DNA from: JANMZO01 sp963763135
GTDB lineage: Bacteria; Actinomycetota; Acidimicrobiia; Acidimicrobiales; JANYDT01
Direction of reading: 5' to 3'
Assembly: GCA_963763135.1 (NCBI GenBank)
Contig: CAVXNJ010000009.1
Coordinates: forward strand, 1 to 64,000
DNA: 64,000 nucleotides
A program made the position numbers and the translations under genes. The notes beneath the pieces were generated by a model that saw only the letters and a list, made by a program, of their open reading frames with translations, was not told where the DNA came from and did not search any database. Position 1 is the first letter of the stretch. The number at the start of each line of letters is the position of its first letter. This document shows, piece after piece, positions 45,072-53,267 of the stretch.

Positions 45072-48000
45072 CTATGCGCGCATACGGGTACGCAAGATCT
45101 CCGTGGCCCGCTCGGCGTTCACGCCGAGGTCACCGAGTATGGCGTCTAGCGCGTCAAACCGCCGGCGCGCACCCGATCGATCGCCAACCAGCATGCGACA
45201 CGCAATTCCGACCCGGTGCGCTGCCTCGCGAAATGGATCGAGAGCGAGCGCTTTGGCGGCGTAGACCTCCGCTTCAGCGGGATACGCGCTGGCGACCAGA
45301 AACTCCGCAGCGGAGAGTGCAGACGCCGCGACAGTACCGTTCAGTCGGTCCCGAACGGCGACCGCCCAATCCTCGAAGGCGAACTCGGCGAGAAATTCAC
45401 CTCGATGCAATGTCACCACGCGAAGGTGGTGCGCGTGGGCCATCTCCAGGTCACCACGTCGCTCGGCGGCCTGGGCCGAGGCTGCAGCGGCGAAGAGTTC
45501 GCGTACATCGACTCGGATCATCGGATCATCAGCGAGTGAGATGGTCGCGTTGGTCTGGCGTACCGTGAACGGCGCAAGCGACTTGGCCCGGCCCGGCTCC
45601 AACACCGCGACAAGATAAGCCAGCGTGACGCGAAAATTGTTCAGTGCTCGTCGTTCGTCGAGTTCGGGCCAGAGGTCGTTCAGCAGTGTGTGCCTCGACA
45701 CCGAGGGGCGGGTGGCGAGGTAACCAAGGAGTGCCTTGACACGGGAGCGTCGAAGATGGGCGAGTTGCTCGTGACCGTCGATGCCGGTGGACACCTCCAC
45801 ACCACCGAGGACGCAGATCTCGATGGGCGTGGTCGGGGTATTCGGTAATCCAGCCAACAGTTGAGTTGCAGCGCGCGCCAAGGCGGGCCATGGACTCGAC
45901 GTGAGCGGAGCCAGGTGGCGGACGGCCACCGGACCGAGTCCGTCTACCAACGCGTTCGCAGCATCTTCGTCTCCGGTCGCGAATGCGAGAGCCGCAAGCT
46001 CAGCCCGGAGCGCGGGCACGAACCCGGCGCGGATCAAACCGGGTGAGCGGGCCGCAATACCGAGGCTTGGAAGTTTCGGTTCGGTCGTCGCGTCCGACTC
46101 CTTCGAACGCAGCCAGGCCAATGCGCGGGCCGCTTCATGCGCGGCTCGGTATTCACCGGGGAAGGACGATCGTGAAGCAGTTTCGTCGAGCGGCTCCCCG
46201 CGGCCGAGCGCCGCACCGGCAACCATGCGCGCCGCCTCGGCCAACGGGCGGTACCGCGAAGCGTTGGCCCCGGAGCTCATCTCAACGCTCCCGTCGACCA
46301 AGGCGAGGGCGGTGGCATTGTCGCCGTCATTCAGCGAGCGAAGGGCTTTCTCCAACGCTCGTTCGTCGTCGGAGAGTCGGTCGACGTGGCCCGTTGGGAG
46401 CGTTCTTCCCGAACTGGGCCGGCCGAGGAGCACTTCGAGAATCCCACGTTTCTGGAGAAGTGCGACCCAACGGTGACGAAAGCCGAATCGCTCGGCAAAT
46501 TCTGCCGCGAGATCAAGGCTCGCGTCCGCCCCTTCGAGATCGCCACGCGCCCAAAGCAAAGCGGTCCGCAGGTCGTTCTGGTTCGCCCGCAGCGAGGCGT
46601 CTCCGGCTTGATCGACGATCTGGTCCATTTCTTCCGCGGCCTCGTCGAAGCGGCCGGTCAGGAGGAGCAGTCGGGACGCGTTGTAGTGCGCCATGTTTGC
46701 TATCCAGGTCCCTGCAGGCTGTGTGACACTTCGGTTGTGAGCCAGTGCTCCCTCGAGGTTGCCACTGATCTCGTCGATGAGTCCACGACCCATTTGCCGC
46801 AGGCTGATCGCTTCGGACAGCCCAGCGGCGGCAAGTGCCTCGACACGTGGAAACAACGACGCCACCACGTCGGTCCGGTCCATCGAGAGACCGACCAACG
46901 CGAGATCGACGATTGCGTTGCGTTCGGCGAGAAGGTCGCCGTTCGCTTCGGCAATCCCGCACGTCTGGCGGAAGCACGTCAACGCTTGCTCGAAATTGCG
47001 TTCTTCTGCGGCTCGTTTGCCTTCGAGGTAAAGCTGCTCGGCCGAACCGGGGACGGACTCGTGTAGATCGGTTGCCCACCGGACTATCACGTCGCGCCCG
47101 ACTCGCGGAGGGACGACGCCAAAAGCTTCATTTACGACTCTGCGCCATAACGTTTCGTTCCCGGCGGCGCGGGCCAGTCGGAAGGCAGCAACGTACTCTC
47201 CGCGATCGAGATGTACGGCCGCGGCCGTGGATTGAGCACGCTCGCGTTCGGACCGGTCGATGATGCCTGCAAAGGCAACGTCGAGATGCTCAGTCCACAG
47301 ATCATGTGGCCACCACCCGCCAAGCTCCGCCCGAACGAGCGGAACCTCGGAGAGCGACGTCAGGTCCGCAGCGTCGCCCGCAACCGCACGCAACATCTCA
47401 GTGTCACCGCCACCGACTGCCGCAGCAAGGGCGAGAAGCCGGCGTTGCTCCGGGCGAAGCGAGACAAGCACTTCGGTCCAGATGTAGTCGACACCGATCG
47501 ACGGATCGTGCGCAGATGCCGCGAGAACGGCGAGGGCCGGCCAAGGCATGAATCGTTGACGGTCATTTCCTCTTCGTTCAAACCTCCCACCTTCTTCAAG
47601 CCCGCCCTCAGTTCTGACCGCGTGGGTCCACTCGGCCTCGGTGAACGCGAGGTCCCGTTCGGAAAGCAGCAACGCAGTTCCGTTCGCGAGTTCGCGGGCA
47701 ACTCCTAACTCCGGTTTCGTTCGGCTCAGCAACACAAGATGGCCGGTGGCCGGCAAACGCTCGAGAAGACCTGCCACCAGCGCAAAGCTGACCGATTTCG
47801 GACTCAACCGGTGAAAGTCGTCGATGACAAGGCACACGTCGGTCGGAGACAACGCCCTCATCGCTCCGGCGATCGCCCGTGACTCAGCGGCGACATCGGC
47901 AAGCGGACCTGGATGCATGCCGAGCGCTCGGCGGATCTCGGCCGCAAAGACCGAGAGATCGTCGTCGTCTGGGCCACACCGCACGATCACATCGACGCCG

Positions 48001-48158
48001 AGTGGATTCACGAGAGCGTCGGCCGTCATCTGGCGAAGGAGCGTGGATTTCCCGAATCCGGCACCGGCCACCACCAACGTGAGCCTGCGGTCATAACGCA
48101 TACGCATAACCGAAAGAAGTCGCTCGCGTCGAATCTCACGGGACATCACCGGCAACAC
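45072..48158 (-). CDS. STAND ATPase regulator with BTAD/SARP-type C-terminus
   Basis: 1028 residues from GTG 48158 (an ATG at 48146 is also possible). The N-terminal P-loop (LVVAGAGFGKSTLLRQM) with LVIDDFHRLS is the MalT-like STAND domain; long helical repeats fill about 330-780. The C-terminus holds an OmpR-like DNA-binding domain (CVLGGVEVSTGIDG, HLRRSRVKALLGYLATR) and a bacterial transcriptional-activation domain (AALSAAEFLVASAYPAEAEV, LDPFREAAHRVGIACRMLVG). ATP- and ligand-dependent activator; position at the edge of the type VII-like locus makes that locus a plausible target. Confidence 0.88.
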   Translation of the reverse strand: MLPVMSREIRRERLLSVMRMRYDRRLTLVVAGAGFGKSTLLRQMTADALVNPLGVDVIVRCGPDDDDLSVFAAEIRRALGMHPGPLADVAAESRAIAGAMRALSPTDVCLVIDDFHRLSPKSVSFALVAGLLERLPATGHLVLLSRTKPELGVARELANGTALLLSERDLAFTEAEWTHAVRTEGGLEEGGRFERRGNDRQRFMPWPALAVLAASAHDPSIGVDYIWTEVLVSLRPEQRRLLALAAAVGGGDTEMLRAVAGDAADLTSLSEVPLVRAELGGWWPHDLWTEHLDVAFAGIIDRSERERAQSTAAAVHLDRGEYVAAFRLARAAGNETLWRRVVNEAFGVVPPRVGRDVIVRWATDLHESVPGSAEQLYLEGKRAAEERNFEQALTCFRQTCGIAEANGDLLAERNAIVDLALVGLSMDRTDVVASLFPRVEALAAAGLSEAISLRQMGRGLIDEISGNLEGALAHNRSVTQPAGTWIANMAHYNASRLLLLTGRFDEAAEEMDQIVDQAGDASLRANQNDLRTALLWARGDLEGADASLDLAAEFAERFGFRHRWVALLQKRGILEVLLGRPSSGRTLPTGHVDRLSDDERALEKALRSLNDGDNATALALVDGSVEMSSGANASRYRPLAEAARMVAGAALGRGEPLDETASRSSFPGEYRAAHEAARALAWLRSKESDATTEPKLPSLGIAARSPGLIRAGFVPALRAELAALAFATGDEDAANALVDGLGPVAVRHLAPLTSSPWPALARAATQLLAGLPNTPTTPIEICVLGGVEVSTGIDGHEQLAHLRRSRVKALLGYLATRPSVSRHTLLNDLWPELDERRALNNFRVTLAYLVAVLEPGRAKSLAPFTVRQTNATISLADDPMIRVDVRELFAAAASAQAAERRGDLEMAHAHHLRVVTLHRGEFLAEFAFEDWAVAVRDRLNGTVAASALSAAEFLVASAYPAEAEVYAAKALALDPFREAAHRVGIACRMLVGDRSGARRRFDALDAILGDLGVNAERATEILRTRMRA

Positions 48159-48233
48159 TACCGGAGGCTTGAAACAACAACCAATATCCGCTCGTCGATC
48201 CGCGTCCGGTTTCGAGTCGTAGAAGGAACCGAT

Positions 48234-50978
48234 CTACGAGGCGCTGAGGTACCAGTACTGCGATCGCCGCAGGCCACTGCCGTCGGCCGCGGTTCCGTTC
48301 AACGCCACGAGATCGTTCGTCGACGTGAACGCGATCGAATCGACGTCGGCAAAGGGTTCATGCTCGAAGCGGGCGACGACGGCGCGGTCGGCCACGCTCA
48401 CCACTGTTGCGGTCGAGCCGTCGTCGAACGCAAGTAGCGATCCGTCGAGCGTTGCGCCGACTGCGGTCCCGCGACCTTCGATCCGAACGGGGTCCTTGCT
48501 GGTCTCGTCGAGGTCCCACAACAAGATTCCGTCGGATCCGGCGACGACGACCGAATGGCGCGTCCCGACCCATCGGAGCGACGTGGGAGTTCCAACGGAC
48601 CCACTGAGCGCCCGCACCGCGATCGGCAGCAGATCCGGTCCGAGGGTGAACACCTGGACGATCCCTTCGGAATCCACCACGGCAACCTCACGGCCGTTCG
48701 CGCTAGACCGCACAAGCACGGAGTCCCCGATGTCCTCAGGCCAGCGCTTCGGCGTTCCATCGAGCGAAAGCACCGTGGCACGCGGCCCGTCGATGGTTAC
48801 CAGGTGGTCTTCGTCGAGCCAGTCCAGATCGGTGCTGCACGGGTTGATGAGCTTGAGCGTCCCATCGGCTGCGAACACCCGGATGTTGCACTCCAATACG
48901 CTCCGAAAATCCTGCAGGTTGTCCGTTTCGATCCGGGTGACGAGGAAGTTGCCTTCCTTCGACCACCGCACATCGACGAAGCCGGAACCATCGTCGGAGA
49001 GGACGAATTCGGGGTTCACGATTGTCGCGGTCGCCTCTTGCGTACCCGTACCGGGCGGCCACAGCGACACGACATCGAACGTTTCCGCGTCGCTGCCCTC
49101 TGGCTCGCCGTAATAGGTCGACGCGGCAAGGAGCCCACCCGGCGTCCAACCCCACGCTGCGCCGTTGCTCGCGCCGACCGCGAGCGACGCAGTGAGCGGG
49201 CCAACCGGGCCAGTCGGGGCGACCGGTGTTACTGGATCGACCAGGTCATCCGAGGCGAGCGGATCGACCGGCACGGGTGCGGTCGGCTCGGTTTCGTTGG
49301 TGTCGCCGATTTCGCCGATTTCGTCGGTGTCGTCGCTTGCTACGACTGTTTCAGTTGGGTCTTCGGGTGGAGTCGTGTCGAGGCTCGGCGCCACAACGGG
49401 CAGCGTGGTCGATGCGGCAAGTGTTTGCTCGACCGAATCTGACGCGGCAGCCGAACGCTCCCGATCGATCGATCGGCGACCAACAGCGGCGAGACCGCCG
49501 GCTACGACCAGAACTGCGAGTGCACCCAAGCCGAGCGGAAGCGCGAATTTGCGACGACCCTTCACCTCCGTTGCCGTGGCCGGTATTGCCGGAGCAATCG
49601 TTGCCGCGACCACTGGGACCGCGACCACTGGACCTGTGACAGCCGGGCCTGTGACAGCCGGGCCCGTGACGGCCGCAACGACAGGCGTAGGTAGTACCGG
49701 TTCGGGCGCCGGTGGCGACGGAGGAACCCGAGGCAGGGGTGCTGTCGGCGGTTCCGAAACCGGCGCTTCTTTGAGATCCTCGACGCTTGATGATCCGACC
49801 GGGATGGTTGGGCTTGTGAGAGGAACGAGGTCGAGGGCGCTTGATGATCCGACCGGGATGGTTGGGCTTGTGAGAGGAACGAGGTCGAGGGCGCTTGATG
49901 ATCCGACCGGGATGGATGGGCTCGTCGGCGGAATGAGGTCCACGTCGCTCATTGATCCGACCGGGATCGTTGGGCTTGTCGGCGGAACGAGGTCTGCGTC
50001 GCTCATTGATCCGACCGGGATCGTTGGGCTAGTCGGAGGAACCAGGTCGACGACAGGCGCCGAACCACTCGGAGGTCGCGATGCCTCGGGCATCGAGCTG
50101 GACATCCATTCCCGGGACACCGATCCGCCGCTCCGGCAGGCATCCACGAGAGCAGACGGTGATTGGATCCGCTCGTCGGGTCGCAGGGCCAGGCCCTTGG
50201 TGATTCCGGCGACCATCTCGTCGGAGAGGTCAGGACGCAACTCGCGCAGGGGAATAAGGCGGTCGACGATGGAGCGATCCGCGGCATTCACCGGAACCTT
50301 GCCCGACAGCAGGTAATACGCGGTAGCTGCGAGCCCGTAGACGTCGAGCGGGGCGCCGTATCGGTACGACTCCGCGTATTGCTCGAGCGGCGCAAAGCCG
50401 GGAGTCAGCACGCGGGTCATCGCCTGCGAGTGATCGAGCAACTCGCGTGCCGCCCCGAAGTCGATGAGGATGACCCAGTCCTCATACGGCCATCCGCGCG
50501 GCTTCGGGGCCAGCATCACGTTGTCGGGCTTCACGTCGCGATGCAGCACGCCGCACGCGTGAACGTGATCAAGTGCCGCAGCGACCTGCTCCATGATCCC
50601 GAGGACCCGCAACTCCGGCAGGCCACCTTGTGACCCGGCGAGCAACGCCTTCGACGTGCGGCCCTGCACGAACGCCATGGCGATGTACACGGTTCCATTG
50701 GCTTGAATCACCTCGTGGACCGCCAACAAATTCGGGTGTTCGTCGAGGCCGGCGAGCAACCGGGCCTCGGCCAGGAAGCGGTCTCGGGTCTGGCGGAAGA
50801 TCGTCCCGCCGGTCACCTCGACGCCATCGCGTTGACAGCCGTCGAGGAACAGTTCCTTGATCGCGATCGTCCGACCGAGGATCGGATCCTCGGCCTTGTA
50901 CGTGATCCCGAACCCGCCCACTCCGAGCGGCTCGGTCAACACGAAGCGACCGATGTTCGTCCCGGTGGCGAGCGGCAT
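48234..50978 (-). CDS. transmembrane Ser/Thr protein kinase with a WD40-like outer domain
   Basis: 914 residues from ATG 50978 (GGGAG upstream; an upstream TTG at 51038 would overlap the previous gene). Kinase domain 8-290: Gly loop GVGGFGITY, Lys41 (AIKEL), catalytic HRD with Asp148 in HRDVKPDN, DFG at 173-175, GFAPLEQY. Then five 18-residue Pro-rich repeats, a Val/Ala-Pro linker, one TM helix (LPLGLGALAVLVVAGGLAAV), and an outer region with repeated D-G/W segments (VLSLDGTPKRW, GILLWDLDETSK) like a beta-propeller. Last gene of the seven-gene operon; it probably phosphorylates FHA-bearing partners. Confidence 0.9.
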   Translation of the reverse strand: MPLATGTNIGRFVLTEPLGVGGFGITYKAEDPILGRTIAIKELFLDGCQRDGVEVTGGTIFRQTRDRFLAEARLLAGLDEHPNLLAVHEVIQANGTVYIAMAFVQGRTSKALLAGSQGGLPELRVLGIMEQVAAALDHVHACGVLHRDVKPDNVMLAPKPRGWPYEDWVILIDFGAARELLDHSQAMTRVLTPGFAPLEQYAESYRYGAPLDVYGLAATAYYLLSGKVPVNAADRSIVDRLIPLRELRPDLSDEMVAGITKGLALRPDERIQSPSALVDACRSGGSVSREWMSSSMPEASRPPSGSAPVVDLVPPTSPTIPVGSMSDADLVPPTSPTIPVGSMSDVDLIPPTSPSIPVGSSSALDLVPLTSPTIPVGSSSALDLVPLTSPTIPVGSSSVEDLKEAPVSEPPTAPLPRVPPSPPAPEPVLPTPVVAAVTGPAVTGPAVTGPVVAVPVVAATIAPAIPATATEVKGRRKFALPLGLGALAVLVVAGGLAAVGRRSIDRERSAAASDSVEQTLAASTTLPVVAPSLDTTPPEDPTETVVASDDTDEIGEIGDTNETEPTAPVPVDPLASDDLVDPVTPVAPTGPVGPLTASLAVGASNGAAWGWTPGGLLAASTYYGEPEGSDAETFDVVSLWPPGTGTQEATATIVNPEFVLSDDGSGFVDVRWSKEGNFLVTRIETDNLQDFRSVLECNIRVFAADGTLKLINPCSTDLDWLDEDHLVTIDGPRATVLSLDGTPKRWPEDIGDSVLVRSSANGREVAVVDSEGIVQVFTLGPDLLPIAVRALSGSVGTPTSLRWVGTRHSVVVAGSDGILLWDLDETSKDPVRIEGRGTAVGATLDGSLLAFDDGSTATVVSVADRAVVARFEHEPFADVDSIAFTSTNDLVALNGTAADGSGLRRSQYWYLSAS
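49787..50059 (-). repeat. 54-bp coding repeat, five copies
   Basis: Inside the kinase gene: five units encoding the 18-residue motif DLVPPTSPTIPVGSxxxA and variants, with a sixth partial. The nucleotide copies are nearly identical, suggesting recent expansion of the linker between kinase and membrane. Confidence 0.85.
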
Positions 50979-51030
50979 GCGGTCTCCCGCGCCTGGGCCT
51001 TCAGGCGCGGGGAGGTCAGGCGAGCGGAGG

Positions 51031-51552
51031 TCAGGCAAAGGGACCGAGTCCCAGTGCGGCGATCAACTCGCGTGCGGTTGACAGGCTCTTCGGGTCCTCT
51101 CCCGGCTGAGACGCGGCCGTGGCTACAACCGCGAGCGTGCGGGGTACGGCGCGATCGAAGTTGACGGGGAGCAGGACGGCGACGTGTGTCTGATCGAGAG
51201 CGATCTGTCCGCCCTCATAATCAACGGTGATGGCGATCGTCCGAAATCCCGAAGGGGTGACACCCGGTTCGCCGATCGGGTCGGCTCGTTGCTCAGCCAG
51301 CAACGTACCGGTGCGCCCGGCTTCGCCGATGAGCATCGGCTCCGTGGCGAGTTCAAGTGCTTCTTCGACCGGTGTCGCTTTGAGGACACTGACGATCACG
51401 TTCGAGCGGTAGCCGCCGGTCGGGGGTTCCATCGCCGCCAACACGGCATGGGGGAGCGGATTGTCATAGAGGTCCCAGCCCTCGGGAACGGTGATGACGA
51501 ACGGCAGCGGTCCGGGAAGTTGCTGATTCTCAAACAGGCGGTAGCTGGTCAT
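51031..51552 (-). CDS. LpqN/LpqT-like protein
   Basis: 173 residues from ATG 51552 (GGAAAGG upstream). PFVITVPEGWDLYDNPLPHA, NVIVSVLKATPVEEALELAT and RTIAITVDYEGGQIALDQTH have the pattern of the actinobacterial LpqN/LpqT fold, although there is no signal peptide or lipobox, so it would be cytoplasmic or exported by another route. It lies between a WXG100 fusion and the kinase on the same strand, consistent with a role as a chaperone or substrate adaptor of the type VII-like system. Confidence 0.65.
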   Translation of the reverse strand: MTSYRLFENQQLPGPLPFVITVPEGWDLYDNPLPHAVLAAMEPPTGGYRSNVIVSVLKATPVEEALELATEPMLIGEAGRTGTLLAEQRADPIGEPGVTPSGFRTIAITVDYEGGQIALDQTHVAVLLPVNFDRAVPRTLAVVATAASQPGEDPKSLSTARELIAALGLGPFA

Positions 51553-51661
51553 TGGAGAGCCTTTCCGGGCAAGGGGAGTGCTGATTCGCGACATTCGGGA
51601 GCTTCGGGACGCTCAGGACATTTGGGACTACGGTCGGGTTCGGGCTGCGTCGGGAAGTTCT

Positions 51662-52937
51662 TCACCACGGCCACTTCCAGTTTCTTGGGTCCATCGCCGC
51701 GACCGTGTCGTTCACTGCGGCGCCGACGGCGTTGGCGATCTTGCCCGCGGTGTCGACCGCGGTCACCGCGGTGTTGATGACGGCGGAACCGGCGTTGGTG
51801 ACCCCGGCTACTGCGGCGTCCCAGGTCTTGCCGGGATGGAAGCTGACCTCCGCGTCGACACCGAATCCGATTTTGAGTCCGAACCCACCGGAGAGGCCGA
51901 GCGTCAGGCCCTTTTCGTTCGTCCACCCCGCCGTTGCGGAACCGTACACACCCCATCCGGCGTTGAGTTCCGCGCCGAGGTGCGCCCCCGCACCGATCGC
52001 GTTGACGCTCAGATCGGCCGCAGCGTGGGCTCCGGCATAGGCCGAGCCCTGCGCATCGAACCCGAAGCCCCGCGACATATCGGCGAACGCTTCGGCGTGT
52101 CCGCTTGCACCAGCCTCCACCGACGCCACCGCCTGACCGCTCGCGCCGGCAATGTTCCAGGCGTGGACCTCGAAGTCGCCGAATACCCGGGCCGCAGCCC
52201 GAAGGTTCGCGTCCGCGGTGACACCGGCATGCGGCCCCTTGTACGCGTAACTCGATGACGCGTCTGCGCTGAGACCGAGGTCCACGCCGGCGCCGGCCGA
52301 GGCACCCAGACCGCTGTCGCCGACCTGACCCCTCGTCGACTGCGTCCAATCGGCGCTCTGCGACGCTGATACGGAGTTGCCTCCGTTGATCGTCCGGCTG
52401 GCCGCCTCCAGACCGGCCTGTTTCAGGAACCATGCCCTGTAGACATCCGGCTCAAAACCGGGTTGGCCGGGACCGGCGGGCTGGGCATCGGGTTTGACCG
52501 CGGGAGTCGGGCCTCCGGGCTGCTCGTTGGACCACTGCACGGATCCTTTGTCCGACCATGAGCCCTTCGCCGCAAACTCTCCTCCGACGTCCTGCAAACG
52601 ATATGTGCCGCGTACCAGTAGCCGATCCGCCTGCCGAGCCGCTCGCACCGCCCGCGCCGCCTGTTCCCGCCGGCCGGTCGTCGCTCGTCCCCTGCTGTTG
52701 TTCGGCCTGGCGACGGGTGGCGTTGGCGTAGGTCCGGATGGCTGCGGCCTGCCGCACAAGTTCGGCACGGAACACCGATGCCCACGCCTCCCGGAATCGA
52801 TCGGCGTCGGGACCCCACCAGTCGCCGTCTACGAGACCGGTGATCTCGTGCTGAGCCGCGTCGAGACTCTCAGCCAGTTGATCGAAACCAGCGGCTGCTT
52901 CGATGAGTTGGCCGGGATCGGCACCGATGCGGGTCAT
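51662..52937 (-). CDS. WXG100 protein with long Gly/Ala-rich C-terminal domain (one frameshift)
   Basis: Residues 1-95 are a WXG100 domain: ADPGQLIEAAAGFDQLAESL, the motif DGDWWGPDADRFREAW and ELVRQAAAIRTYANATRRQA. After a Gly/Ser linker the frame changes at about 52620 and continues as RLQDVGGEFAAKGSWSDKGS, then about 250 residues rich in Gly, Ala and aromatic residues (GAGVDLGLSADASSSYAYKG, AGWTNEKGLTLGLSGGFGLK), ending MDPRNWKWPW. Removing one base gives 424 residues. The start overlaps the preceding WXG100 stop (ATGA). This resembles a secreted effector built on a WXG100 export domain. Confidence 0.75.
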
Positions 52938-53194
52938 TGGCTCGCTCCCCGTTGCTGCTCGGCCGAACGGGCCGCGAACATGCCGGCTTCAGTGAGCGCG
53001 GCCGTGAGCTGACGCAGTTGCGATGAGCCGTTGACCCATTGCTCCCGGAAGATCTGCGCATCGAGGCCTTCCCACCAGACCTGGTCGAGTAGGGAGCCCG
53101 CCCTCGTAATCACTGCGTCGATCATCTGTGCGTTGGCCACCATCCGAGACGCAAGTGCATCGAGTTGGGCGGCGTCCGAACCGAGTCTGCTCAT
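52934..53194 (-). CDS. WXG100-family protein
   Basis: 86 residues, helix-turn-helix hairpin with LDQVWWEGLDAQIFREQWVN; the WxG turn is extended to WWEG, and the C-terminal helix ends in AEQQRGAS. This is the size and pattern of EsxA/EsxB-like type VII secretion substrates. Its stop overlaps the start of the WXG100 fusion gene by four bases, so the two are coupled and could be secreted as a heterodimer. Confidence 0.9.
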   Translation of the reverse strand: MSRLGSDAAQLDALASRMVANAQMIDAVITRAGSLLDQVWWEGLDAQIFREQWVNGSSQLRQLTAALTEAGMFAARSAEQQRGASQ

Positions 53195-53267
53195 GAGGGC
53201 GTCTCCACGTTGATTCGTTTGGGCAGAAAATATGCGCGCTGATTATCTGTGCACATGTCGATGTTGT

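Noticed and set aside
52600..52640. Programmed frameshift between the WXG100 part and its tail.
   Set aside because: No slippery heptamer or downstream structure seen, and single inserted bases also occur in many unrelated genes here, so an error is more likely.
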